Shown here: piece by piece, positions 1 to 8,761 of the stretch
Position numbering within the stretch: position 1 is the first letter of the stretch
Layout: each line of letters starts with the position of its first letter
Source of the DNA: Hyphochytrium catenoides
Lineage: Eukaryota > Sar > Hyphochytriomycetes > Hyphochytriales > Hyphochytriaceae
Assembly (NCBI GenBank): GCA_900088475.1
Contig: FLMG01000818.1
Coordinates: 10,558 to 42,366 of the forward strand
DNA: 31,809 nucleotides
Direction: 5' to 3'
The notes under the pieces: model-generated
The model's database searches: none
What the model was told of the DNA's origin: nothing
Seen by the model: only the letters and a program-made list of their open reading frames with translations
Program-made: the position numbers and the translations under genes

Positions 1-2
1 AG

Positions 3-911
3 GCAGCGAGAGACAGAGGCATCCGTCTTATCCTCGCGCTTACGAACAACTGGGCGGACTTTGGTGGGCTGGAGCAGTATAATCTATGGCTGAACCTCAA
101 GCCGCGAGAGGCATTCTACAAGGACGAGAGAGCGAAGCGAGAGTACAAGCGATGGCTCTCTTATCTTGTCAACCGGATCAATCCTCTGACGGGCGTAGCT
201 TACAAGGATGAGCCTGCCATTATGGCTTGGGAACTAATCAACGAGCCACGCTGCAAGGGCTGTGGAGACTCTTCTGGCGGCTGCCCACAATGTCCTTCCT
301 GCTCTGCCTCCTCCCCCAGCTGCTCTACGGACACCATCACGCGCTGGGTAGACGAGATGTCTACCTACCTTCGCTCTCTAGACAGCAACCACCTGATCGC
401 CGTAGGAGACGAGGGCTTTCTCCGTACAAGCAGGCCAGAGTACGGCTATGACGGGACAGAAGGAGACCACGAATCACTGGTCAAACTGGCTAACATTGAC
501 TTTGCGACGGTGCATTGTTACCCTGAACACTGGGGCAAGGACGCGCAATGGGGCCCGGTGTGGGTGAGAGAACACGCAGAGATTGCTAAGAGGTATGGCA
601 AGCCATTCATTATAGAGGAGTTTAACTGGCACGCGGAACAGAAAGACAATCCGATGGGAAAGGAAGAGAAGAGAAACGCTTTTCTGGACTCGATGGTGCG
701 GACGGTGGATGAGCAGAGAGGGTACTGGGCCTTCTGGATGCTTTCTGCGGGCAGAGCAGACAGAGATGAAGGCCCATTGCAGGGCTTGTACCCAGATTAT
801 GACGGCTTCACAATCTACTGGCAGGACCAGGGTGGACAGGTGACGCCTTCGGGACAGAAGATGAGAGAGCGAGCGGAGGGAAGCAAGAAACTGCAGCAGG
901 GATGGACGTGA
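3..911 (+). CDS. beta-mannanase (mannan endo-1,4-beta-mannosidase), GH5 family, 5'-partial
   Basis: Enzyme of the GH5 clan-A (beta/alpha)8 barrel fold that would cleave internal beta-1,4-mannosidic bonds of mannans, probably outside the cell. The frame is open from position 3 to the TGA at 909-911, so the N-terminus lies upstream of the window; an internal ATG at 222 is inside the barrel and is not the true start. Visible family motifs: NEPRC with the acid/base Glu codon at 243-245, VHCYPEHWG with the conserved His-x-Tyr, EEF with the nucleophile Glu codon at 618-620, and YWAFWMLSAG near the end. NEPRC is followed by a six-cysteine insert (spacing C-x2-C-x6-C-x2-C-x2-C-x6-C). It is a paralogue of the gene at 4061-5362 in the same orientation and ends at the equivalent C-terminal region. 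Oddity: the nucleophile Glu is followed by Phe-Asn-Trp where the family usually has Phe-Gly. Family call is firm; substrate is inferred. Confidence 0.9.
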   Translation, partial: AARDRGIRLILALTNNWADFGGLEQYNLWLNLKPREAFYKDERAKREYKRWLSYLVNRINPLTGVAYKDEPAIMAWELINEPRCKGCGDSSGGCPQCPSCSASSPSCSTDTITRWVDEMSTYLRSLDSNHLIAVGDEGFLRTSRPEYGYDGTEGDHESLVKLANIDFATVHCYPEHWGKDAQWGPVWVREHAEIAKRYGKPFIIEEFNWHAEQKDNPMGKEEKRNAFLDSMVRTVDEQRGYWAFWMLSAGRADRDEGPLQGLYPDYDGFTIYWQDQGGQVTPSGQKMRERAEGSKKLQQGWT

Positions 912-955
912 GAGGAAGAAGAGTAAGACGATAGAACGGAGGAAGAAGAAGGTAT

Positions 956-961
956 AATAAA
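956..961 (+). promoter_or_regulatory. candidate polyadenylation signal AATAAA
   Basis: AATAAA lies 45 bases after the stop of the first mannanase gene, in the context TATAATAAACG. The same TATAATAAACG context occurs downstream of the fungalysin gene at about 11141-11149, which supports it as a real 3'-end signal in this genome. No cDNA evidence is available from sequence alone. Confidence 0.45.
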
Positions 962-1075
962 CGGCTAATCAGCGACAGTTGTGTTGTCAGCTAGCGGAGA
1001 GTCCGGAAGCTTATTAGGACGACCAATGGGAAGGCTAGGACAAGAGAGAGAGAGAGCGATAGCGATGAGAATGAG

Positions 1076-1081
<6 letters not shown>

Positions 1082-1110
<29 letters not shown>
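1082..1110 (+). repeat. (GA)n microsatellite
   Basis: Uninterrupted GA dinucleotide run of about 14 units on the + strand, embedded in a wider GA-rich segment (about 1040-1115). Confidence 0.95.
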
Positions 1111-1115
<5 letters not shown>

Positions 1116-2033
1116 ATAGGAGGAGGAGAAAGTATGGAAAGCAGAACACTATTATGTAAGCTTTAAAAGTGCACTAATGAGAAGTCCCAGTTACATCTCA
1201 AAATGCCTTGGAGGTGATGGAGTTCTCGCGCTATCTCCTGCTTCATCATCACCTTCTTCCTTTGCAGCTCTGCAGTCCTGTTCGCAATGTCAAAGAAAAG
1301 ATTGAGAATAGTCAGCAGTCATCAGGCATCCCACCAGGGAAGCAGTAGTAGCGAGGACTTGATAGGACAAAAGAGGAAGGAATAGGCGAGAAGAGAAAGG
1401 AGATAGAGAGCGCCTTTGGTTCTATGGAGAGATGGGAAAGAAGACGGCTGCATTACTGAGATCATAGTACCAAGAGCGTCCGCTACGTCTACTCACTTTC
1501 AAGATCTTCTCTCTAGAGAAGTGGTGCAGCTGATGGCTTCCCTCTGTGTCGCTCCTCTTACTCTTCTCCCTGCTCTGCCTCTCTCCTCTCGCCAGTTGTT
1601 CCCGCTTCTTCTTCGTGTTCCTCCGCCTTCTCCCACTCTCTCTCCCTCTTCTCACTTGCTTTCTCCAACATCTCCTCCCCTCTGTCTTTGTCTCTCCTGC
1701 TTTTCTTCTTCCTTTTACCACTGTTCCTCCCTTTGCCTCTGCTCTACTTCTCTAGCCTCTTCCTCTCTTCAAAACGAAGGAGGAGCCGTCGCCCTTCGTT
1801 CAATGCTCGCGCTTCCTTGGACGTCGCAGATCCAAAGCACCCGCAGCTCCCACGGAGAGAAGGTGCGTTGTCCGCCGTACTGAAGGCGCTGTCATAGTGT
1901 GCTATATGTTTAACAGTACTCGGTGGTTGTGCGCCTGAACGACACTGACGTGTGCCGCCTGTTGAAGTACAAGTTGAAGCGTAAAACAGTACTGTCGCGG
2001 ACCATTCTCCTTCCTCTATATTCTTATGTAGGC

Positions 2034-2064
2034 TTCTCTCTCTCTCTTTTTCTCTTTCTCTCTT

Positions 2065-2099
<35 letters not shown>

Positions 2100-2154
2100 A
2101 TCTCTATCTCTCTCTCTCTTTTTCTCTATCTCTCTCTTTCTCTCTCTCTCTTTG
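2034..2154 (+). repeat. (CT)n-rich compound microsatellite
   Basis: About 120 bases almost entirely of C and T on the + strand, with pure CT runs interrupted by short T runs and single A bases. Confidence 0.95.
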
Positions 2155-2724
2155 TCTGTGCGTGCCTCTCTCTATCCCTGACCCTTGGGTCCTATCTTCT
2201 TTTCCCATCTCCTCCCTGTTCGCTCATCGCTCTCTTCTCTTTCGCTCACTCATTTTGTTCCTGCGCCCTCCACCCTCTTTCTGGTTAGGAGACACTGAAG
2301 GAGACTCTTGATGGCCCAGCTGAAACATCAGCCGGCAGCCATTCAGTTCTATGCTCGGCCACGGCGAGCACACGGACATACAGAGAGAGAAGGGAGAGCG
2401 ACAGTGAGATGTTCTCGGGTTTAGAGATGAGCAAGGCAGAAAGTAAACAATGAGCTGGCTTGTGTTGGTACTACTGAGAGTGTGGAACAGACTAGCAAAA
2501 TGGAGGGAGGAGATGAGAGTGTGTGTGTCGAAGAGATAGATAGTCAGGAAAGGATAGCTAGCTAACTGAATAATGGAGAAAGAGGTACAGATAGCTAGTA
2601 GAGAGAAGAGGGAGAGAGACAGAACGGGTAAAAGAGAGATGGGGTGAGAGATCAGGAAAAAATCAAGAGAGAGGGAGAAAGACTGTGCGAGAGAGAGGGA
2701 AAAGAAGAGAAGAGACCCGAGAGT

Positions 2725-2729
<5 letters not shown>

Positions 2730-2770
<41 letters not shown>
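2730..2770 (+). repeat. (GA)n microsatellite
   Basis: About 20 units of GA, lying in a purine-rich block on the + strand that extends from about 2570 to 3330. Confidence 0.95.
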
Positions 2771-2773
<3 letters not shown>

Positions 2774-4060
2774 TGATATGGGAGCCGGAAGAAGATGAAT
2801 CTCGTAGCAGCGGTTTGTGGTTGTATCTACTGAGGAGGAGTCACCACCAGGACGATCGGTTTCATCATCGGAGGGCATCCACTTCTTCTTCAACCTGATC
2901 TCCTCCTACTCCTCCTCTCCTGGATCTTTTGACGGGATGATGTCCCGCTTGAAGTTCACTTGACGTAAGAAGAAAACGTGAAGAAGGAAAAGAAGATGGA
3001 GATCTGAGAGCCTCAGGAAGAGGAGGAGAGACAAGCAGTCGTTAGAGAAGGGCCCGTGGTGTGGCAGAAGAAGTGAGGGGAGAGACAAGGAAAGAGGAAG
3101 AAGAGATGAAAAAGGTGGACGAGGAGGTACGAGGGAGAGACGGAAATGATAGGATGAGGGTGAGAGGAAGAGAAAGGGAACGAAGAAGAGATAGAGTGAG
3201 AGGGAATGGGCAGCACAAGGGAGGGAGAAAGAGAGAAGCCGAAGAGGGAAAGGTCATGACGAAGGAGGAGAGAGAAAAGAGAGAAGAAGAGAAGGAGGAG
3301 GACCACCAAAAGAGCAAAGAAGAGAAAGGCTATCAGCAAGAATCTCCTCCTTGTCGCTCAATAGTGGAAACCTATTATGACATCATCCTATAAAATAGAA
3401 GAGTATCGGCTCTTCTCCTGCCCATCAACTGTTCATCTGCTGCATCTCCTTTCCTTGTTCTTCCCTTTTCTTTTTCTCTCTCTCCTTCCTCCTGAAGCAA
3501 GCTTAACCGACAAGCTTGCGATGCGACGCGACTTCGGGAAGAAACGTACAAGGAACTCTTTCCTCAAAGAGACACTTATTGAGCGTCTTTTCTCCTGCCT
3601 ATTCCTTCATCCCTTCTTCCGTCTTCTCATCGGTCTTCTCTCTTTCCCTTGGTGGCATGCTCCTGCTGGAAGTGCGTCTTCTTATCGCCTTTGTCTGATG
3701 GGTCGTGGTGTTTTCAACAACGGGAGCCCTCGCCATCGCTTTCTGATATCGGGCCCTCTTAATCCCTCATTGTTTAGGGCTAGAAACCTATGGCAGCTTC
3801 GTTCTTCGTTCTCTCTCCTTCTTCTCTCTCTCTCTCTTCTCTTCTTCTCTCTCCTTCCTAGCTAGGATCGACCTCTAATAGGACGGCCTTTCCTCCTCTC
3901 GCTTCGTTGTCCTGTTGATCATTATCGAAGACCTCCATTCCCAAAATTCCTGGCAAAGCAAAGAATCTCTTGTCGTTCTGTTGCTTTTGCCATCTCTCTT
4001 GGCTCCATCATCCTACTAGCTCCGCAGCAGCAGGTATTAGAAGACAAAGACAGCAGCAGG

Positions 4061-5362
4061 ATGAAGCTTCATTTGTGTCTCTCCCTCCTCCTCCCTCTCT
4101 CTTCTCTTTTGGTGCAGCCCTCACTCTCTTCTTCCGAAAGCAGCTTCGTGACTGTCTCTGGTCAAAAGTTCCTCGTCGATGGCAAGCCTTTCCTCTTCGC
4201 AGGCACCAACAACTACTATATAACGAACAGGAACAAGAGAATGACTGATGATCTGATGAGCAAGGCAAAATCTATGGGCATCACTGTCATCAGAAGCTGG
4301 GCATTCAACGCTGTCGGACACCCTACCAAGGACTCTCCTCCATCCGTGAACCCTGAAGCGTGGCGTGACTATACGTACTATCAATACTGGGACGCGGAGA
4401 AGGGAGAGAGTGTGGTCAATGAAGGAGAGAACGGCCTTCAAAGGCTGGACTATGCAGTGAAAGCTGCAAAGGATAGAGGCATCAGGCTCATTCTTGCTTT
4501 GACCAACAACTGGCAGGCTTATGGAGGTCTGGACCAGTACGTTCTATGGCTTGGACTGCCAAACAGAGATGCTTTCTACACCGACCGCCGCGCCATCGCA
4601 GAGTTCAAAAAGTGGATGAACTACCTGGCAAACAGAGTTAACACTTTCACGGGAGTGGCTTACAAGGATGAGCCTGCTATTATGGCCTGGGAGCTTATGA
4701 ATGAGCCGCGCTGCAAGGGCTGCGCGGACTATGGCAGCTGCGGGAACTGCCCCAAGTGCCGCACCTCCAGCTCGAGCTGCACGATAGATACGATGACCAA
4801 ATGGGTGGATGAAGTCTCTCTATACGCACAGCAGGTGTTCCCTAAGCAGCTCATCGCTGTGGGGAATGAAGGATTCCTGAAGACAGATAAGCAGGAATAC
4901 GCCTATGACGGCTCAGAGGGCGACAATGAGGCGCTGATCAAGCTTCCGGGGATAGATTTCTCCACTGTCCACTGCTATATTGAGCAGTGGGGCAAGCAGC
5001 CCAGCTGGGCCGCTGGCTGGATCAGAGATCATCTGAAGCTCTCAGCGAAGTATGCGAAGCCCACACTGTTTGAGGAGTTCGGGCTGACGGAGTACGGGGA
5101 TGTTATGGCGCAGGAAGAGAAGAGGAACGCCTTCCTTGATGAGTTTATTGGAGAGGTGAACAAGGGCAAAGGTTATTGGGCCTTCTGGATGCTCTCGGCA
5201 GGAGAGACCTACGCCGATCAGGGCCCTATCACCTCTCTCTATCCAAATTATGACGGCTACACTGTCTACTATCAAGATGCCAACGGGCGAGTGACGCCTT
5301 CGGGGCTGCAAATGGCAAGAAGAGTGAACCAGACAGTGCAGGCGCAGATGACATCTTGGTAG
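4061..5362 (+). CDS. secreted beta-mannanase, GH5 family (GH5_7-like)
   Basis: Complete, intronless gene of 433 residues, the usual size for a single-domain GH5 mannanase. The ATG at 4061 opens a signal peptide (basic start, hydrophobic Leu-rich core to about residue 20, likely cut near residues 23-25), so the enzyme is predicted to be secreted and to cleave beta-1,4-mannan backbones. The barrel follows from about residue 28. Motifs: acid/base Glu215 in NEPRC (codon 4703-4705), HCY at about 304-306, nucleophile Glu339 in EEFG (codon 5075-5077), and YWAFWMLSAG near 372-381. NEPRCKGC resembles fungal GH5_7 enzymes, but here it begins a six-cysteine insert (C-x2-C-x5-C-x2-C-x2-C-x6-C) shared with the upstream paralogue. 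One NQT glycosylation sequon lies near the C-terminus. No carbohydrate-binding module or cellulose-binding domain is seen. The two paralogues agree at well over half of aligned positions by eye, indicating tandem duplication followed by divergence. Confidence 0.93.
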   Translation: MKLHLCLSLLLPLSSLLVQPSLSSSESSFVTVSGQKFLVDGKPFLFAGTNNYYITNRNKRMTDDLMSKAKSMGITVIRSWAFNAVGHPTKDSPPSVNPEAWRDYTYYQYWDAEKGESVVNEGENGLQRLDYAVKAAKDRGIRLILALTNNWQAYGGLDQYVLWLGLPNRDAFYTDRRAIAEFKKWMNYLANRVNTFTGVAYKDEPAIMAWELMNEPRCKGCADYGSCGNCPKCRTSSSSCTIDTMTKWVDEVSLYAQQVFPKQLIAVGNEGFLKTDKQEYAYDGSEGDNEALIKLPGIDFSTVHCYIEQWGKQPSWAAGWIRDHLKLSAKYAKPTLFEEFGLTEYGDVMAQEEKRNAFLDEFIGEVNKGKGYWAFWMLSAGETYADQGPITSLYPNYDGYTVYYQDANGRVTPSGLQMARRVNQTVQAQMTSW

Positions 5363-6774
5363 AAATATAGTATAGAAGAGGCTTTTAACGAGAACCTTGT
5401 AGCATATAACAGATAAGGAAGAGAGAGAGAGAGAGAGAGCTGGGTGGATACGTGAAGGATTCTTGGAGGAGAGAGCGACCGAGCAAAGATTGGCGGCCTT
5501 TAGGATGCCGCATTCGTTGAGCGGCATCGCCCTTGTTTGTTGGAGGCCTCTACGTTTCGTCACCAATGTTCTCATATTAACAGGTCACTTTGGATCATTC
5601 TTCTCTTTGTCAGTGATCTCTAATAAATAGCGAGACTTGTCACGTGACTGACTCAGCAAACAAAGGTGCGACAACGCAATAGGAGAAGGAGTTCGCCCGT
5701 GCGCGCAAAGAAGAAACTACAACGTGCAGGTAGATGGAGCGCTAGGTTCTGTCTCCTTCCAGGCTTCTTGGCGTTAGGAGCTCAAGACGAAACCTGTCAA
5801 CAGGATGGTCGAGCAACCAAAAGGCCAGTTTCGCACCTGCTGCATGTGCTGCTGGCTTCTTGTTTATAGCCGCCTCTTATGGAAGGAGCTGGGATTCTGC
5901 GACTGAGGAGCCCGATGATGACACACAGCACGCTGGAAGAAGATGACTGTCAAGGTTCAAAGGTAGAAGAGACACATCCTAAGGAGAGTCAGGACTGACA
6001 AGGGCGACGCATCATGTTCAAAGGAGAAAGAGGAGCTGGTCGGTGCTTTCGTTGAGTTGGTCACAAGCTATCTTCTTCCCCGTTTTTGGTAGTTGAAGGC
6101 CTGGTCTTTCCGTATATCCTTCTACTACTTCGTCCTCTCTCTCGCGAGCTCTCTATCCCGTCTATCACCACTCCTATTGCCGACAAAAGGCTTAGAAGAG
6201 GATAAGATTAGATGTTTGAACACAGTGCTGAACGCTGTCTCAAGTCTGAAGGTGGTCAAGAGGTTGCAATGTTGCATGGACTGCGTCAGAAGGTTTTATG
6301 GCACGACGCGGATGCTTTATCTTGACTCGATGGCCTGATGGCCTGCCGTCGCGGCTGTCTCCTCTCTCTCGTGCTTGGCTGCCTGCACTGTGCCTCCTCC
6401 TGTCCTGGTTTCTCCGAACTTCAATGGCCAAACCTGCCATCGCCAAACTCCTTTTTGCTTCTGTTTATTAGGTTTGTCACTCCTCTCTCTTTTAGCCTTG
6501 CTTCTCGACATTCTTCAGTCTTGCTTGCTTCCTGTGCCTCGCTCTATCTCTCTTCAGACTACCTCTACTAGGCTCCTTCTTGCTGCGGTTTTATTCGAAT
6601 AAAACATCATCGTCCTCTGTCTAGATCGGAGGAGTAGGAAGGAAGGAAAGTTGACCACCATCTCTCTAGTGGGAGAACAGAAGAGTCAGGAGAGGAAGGG
6701 GAAGAAGGGGAAGAAGGGGAAGAAGGAGAACGGGAAAGTGTAGATCCATGTCCAAGATCGGTCCACCAGAAAGG

Positions 6775-6856
6775 TGAGAGAGAAAGAGAGAGAGAGAGAG
6801 AAAAAAACGAGAGAGAGAGATAACTAGAGAGAAGAAGAAGACAGGAGAGAGAGAGG

Positions 6857-6887
<31 letters not shown>

Positions 6888-6888
6888 G
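6775..6888 (+). repeat. (GA)n-rich compound microsatellite
   Basis: Over 100 bases of nearly pure purine on the + strand made of GA runs broken by A runs and GAA triplets. Confidence 0.9.
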
Positions 6889-7212
6889 ATTTGCTTCTCT
6901 GTAAGGTGGAATAAACAGCATCGATAACAGACAGGCCTCCTTGCACGTGGTGTCCAGGCCCTCGGCCGCTGGTTATGATGATGATCTGACGAGGCGATAG
7001 ACCTTCTGTCAAAACCAAAGGATTTTCTTAGGTCAGAAGAGCGACTTTGCATGGAATAGATTATTTATAAAACAGTTTCCCACGATAGCGCTGCTAACGG
7101 CTAACCCCTCCGTAATATAGCGGCTAACCGCCATATTTAGCTCGTCATCGCCCTCTCTCTTCTATGGAGTAAACAGTAGACGCAGACGTAGTTCACGTAC
7201 AGCTCCCGGATC

Positions 7213-7244
7213 AGGGACGACAGACCCTGTCGTTAGCGGTCCCT
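7213..7244. other. nested hairpin-forming inverted repeats
   Basis: A perfect 7-base inverted repeat (acgacag at 7217-7223 and ctgtcgt at 7227-7233) is nested in a second perfect one (agggac at 7213-7218 and gtccct at 7239-7244). The stems overlap by two bases, so they are either alternatives or partly stacked. Function unknown; the segment is free of the GA/CT bias of its surroundings. Confidence 0.4.
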
Positions 7245-7344
7245 AAGCTGGGTCCCATTAAGTTGGCCGTGTCTTATTCAAGTCCGGCTGTACCGCCCCG
7301 TCTTATTCCTTAGGATTTGGACGTGGTTCTTCTTTCGAACTACC

Positions 7345-7408
7345 GCGCTCTGGACTAAGAAAACAGTCGTGCCGCCCGCCAGGTGACTTAGTTCCTTAGT
7401 CAGAGCGC
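7345..7408. other. imperfect inverted repeat, 14-bp stem with one bulge
   Basis: Left arm gcgctctggactaag (7345-7359) pairs with right arm cttagtcagagcgc (7395-7408), leaving one unpaired G and a 35-base loop. I see no encoded protein. It could be part of a noncoding RNA, the end of an old mobile element, or a chance hairpin. Confidence 0.4.
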
Positions 7409-8349
7409 TTCCACATCCACTGGGGCTGTCTCTCTCATTATCTTCTCTTCTGTCATCGCTGCTGCTGGGAGGGGTTCTTGAGGCGAAGAGGTGATAGTAG
7501 ATGGACCAGAGAAGTGGAAGCGAGGCTTTCTAGTCAAAGCTTGTGATTGAGAGACTGTGAACGACTGTCCTATGCTTCTTGTCTGAGGTTTATCCATAGT
7601 TGGACTGAAGACCGAGACCGAGAGGGCACTGCACCGCAAAAAGATGATGAGACGTTGTCTCGCTCCTTATAGAGGCTAGATCTTTATTATGTCCAGCCTT
7701 TTCTTCTGAGAATAGAACTACCTTCTTTTTTCTCGGTCTCTTTGGCCTCCCTTCGACCTTAGTTTGCCCTTGCCTTTTTCTCATTCTTATTCCCTCTCTG
7801 TCTCTTGAGGCGATTGTGGGTGATCGCATGATTGACCGTGATGTCACACTATAGACTGAAAGGAGCAGAGAGCTGAGCAGAAGAAGTGAAGATCAGATTA
7901 GAAAGAAGCCTCCGGTGTAAGAAAAGGAAACGTAGACAAGCTTCCTTAAAGTTCTTCGTGCTTGTCTGGATGCCCTCATGGCCCTGCTTTATTGAGTTAT
8001 TCTTTCTCCTTCCATCGCAGCGTTCATGATGTGGGAAAGAAGATATGCAACTCTTCCTCCAGAAGAGATGTAAAGCATAGAAATGAGACGAGAGAGAGAC
8101 AGACGGACACATCCATGTACTGAAAGAGAGAAAGAGGAGATTAGCTGATCAGGCATCACGCGCTGAGTGGCTGACAGCTGAAAAGAACGAGCGGTCCAAA
8201 GTCCTCCAGTTGGAGGCCGTCGCAATGCTCTGCCTTCAAGTCTTCGCCGACCTTCGCCTTGGACACATATTTTGGGGTTAAAGATATGGAAAGAAGCGAT
8301 CTGGAACCCTAAAGATCCGTCCAAATGAAATGAGTGCATTGCAGATCAA

Positions 8350-8397
8350 CGAAAGAGAGAGAGAGACAGAGAGAGACGGGGAGAGAGGAGAAAAGGA
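8350..8397 (+). repeat. (GA)n-rich microsatellite
   Basis: Purine-rich stretch made of short GA runs with CAGA interruptions, a few hundred bases upstream of the fungalysin gene. Confidence 0.85.
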
Positions 8398-8761
8398 GAA
8401 CAAAGTGAGAGACAGCAAAGCACACAGATGCGAAAAGAAAGAGATGGTGGAAAGGGGAGCTGATTGTGAGACCAGAGGAAGTGGAAGACGGCACATGCAA
8501 GACCTCTGCTCACCTTCCCCATCTGCAACACTCGTTCGTTGTTATGAGGGGAAGAAGGGAAGGGAAAACTGCCTGTCCCCTGAATAGGTCTCCTCTCTCG
8601 CTTTGCGATTGTTTCTCTATTTCTCTCACTCTCTCTTTGATCATTCTTCAAATTTCCAGACGTCAACAAGGACTCCTCCTTCCCAAAACCAACGCACATT
8701 CATTTTCTAAAGGGAACTACCTTCCCAGATTTCAAAGGCTTTTATAAACGAAGAAGGAACT

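Larger units (their letters stand above)
912..4060. other. intergenic spacer with purine/pyrimidine tracts
   Basis: About 3.1 kb between the two mannanase genes. I see no homologous third copy and no coding signature. It holds a (GA)n run at 1082-1110, a long CT-rich tract at about 2034-2154, a GA-rich block from about 2380 to 3330 including a (GA)n run at 2730-2770, and a CT-rich stretch at 3430-3860 leading to the second gene. Several long open frames here translate to Arg/Glu, Ser/Leu or Lys/Arg strings and follow directly from the dinucleotide bias. Confidence 0.7.
5363..8761. other. intergenic spacer, no convincing gene
   Basis: About 3.4 kb. It begins with a short GA run (about 5418-5440), holds an AATAAA at about 5622 in a plausible but distant position for the upstream mannanase, a GA-rich block at 6640-6890 and another at 8340-8470. 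Short open frames in this stretch lack any recognisable domain. The 7080-7410 part is not low-complexity and is discussed as possibly structured. Confidence 0.65.

Noticed and set aside
2906-3393. Long overlapping open frames on both strands (60-110 codons).
   Set aside because: They arise from a purine-rich block: one strand reads Arg/Glu/Lys, the other Ser/Leu/Phe. No domain, no composition independent of the repeat.
5042-5575. A 177-codon minus-strand frame.
   Set aside because: Antisense shadow of the second mannanase with no motif of its own.
7086-7140. Repeated gctaac/ggctaacc strings and a gcgg-ctaa-ccgc hairpin.
   Set aside because: Arms are only 4 bp and the similar strings near 18.1 kb are too short to call a repeat family.
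7230-7300. Possible tRNA because of a ttcaagtcc T-loop-like string.
   Set aside because: No matching acceptor, D-arm or anticodon arm can be folded around it.
8739-8755. ttttataaacg as a TATA box for the fungalysin gene.
   Set aside because: It lies only about 15 bases before the ATG, too close for a TATA box unless the transcript is essentially leaderless.
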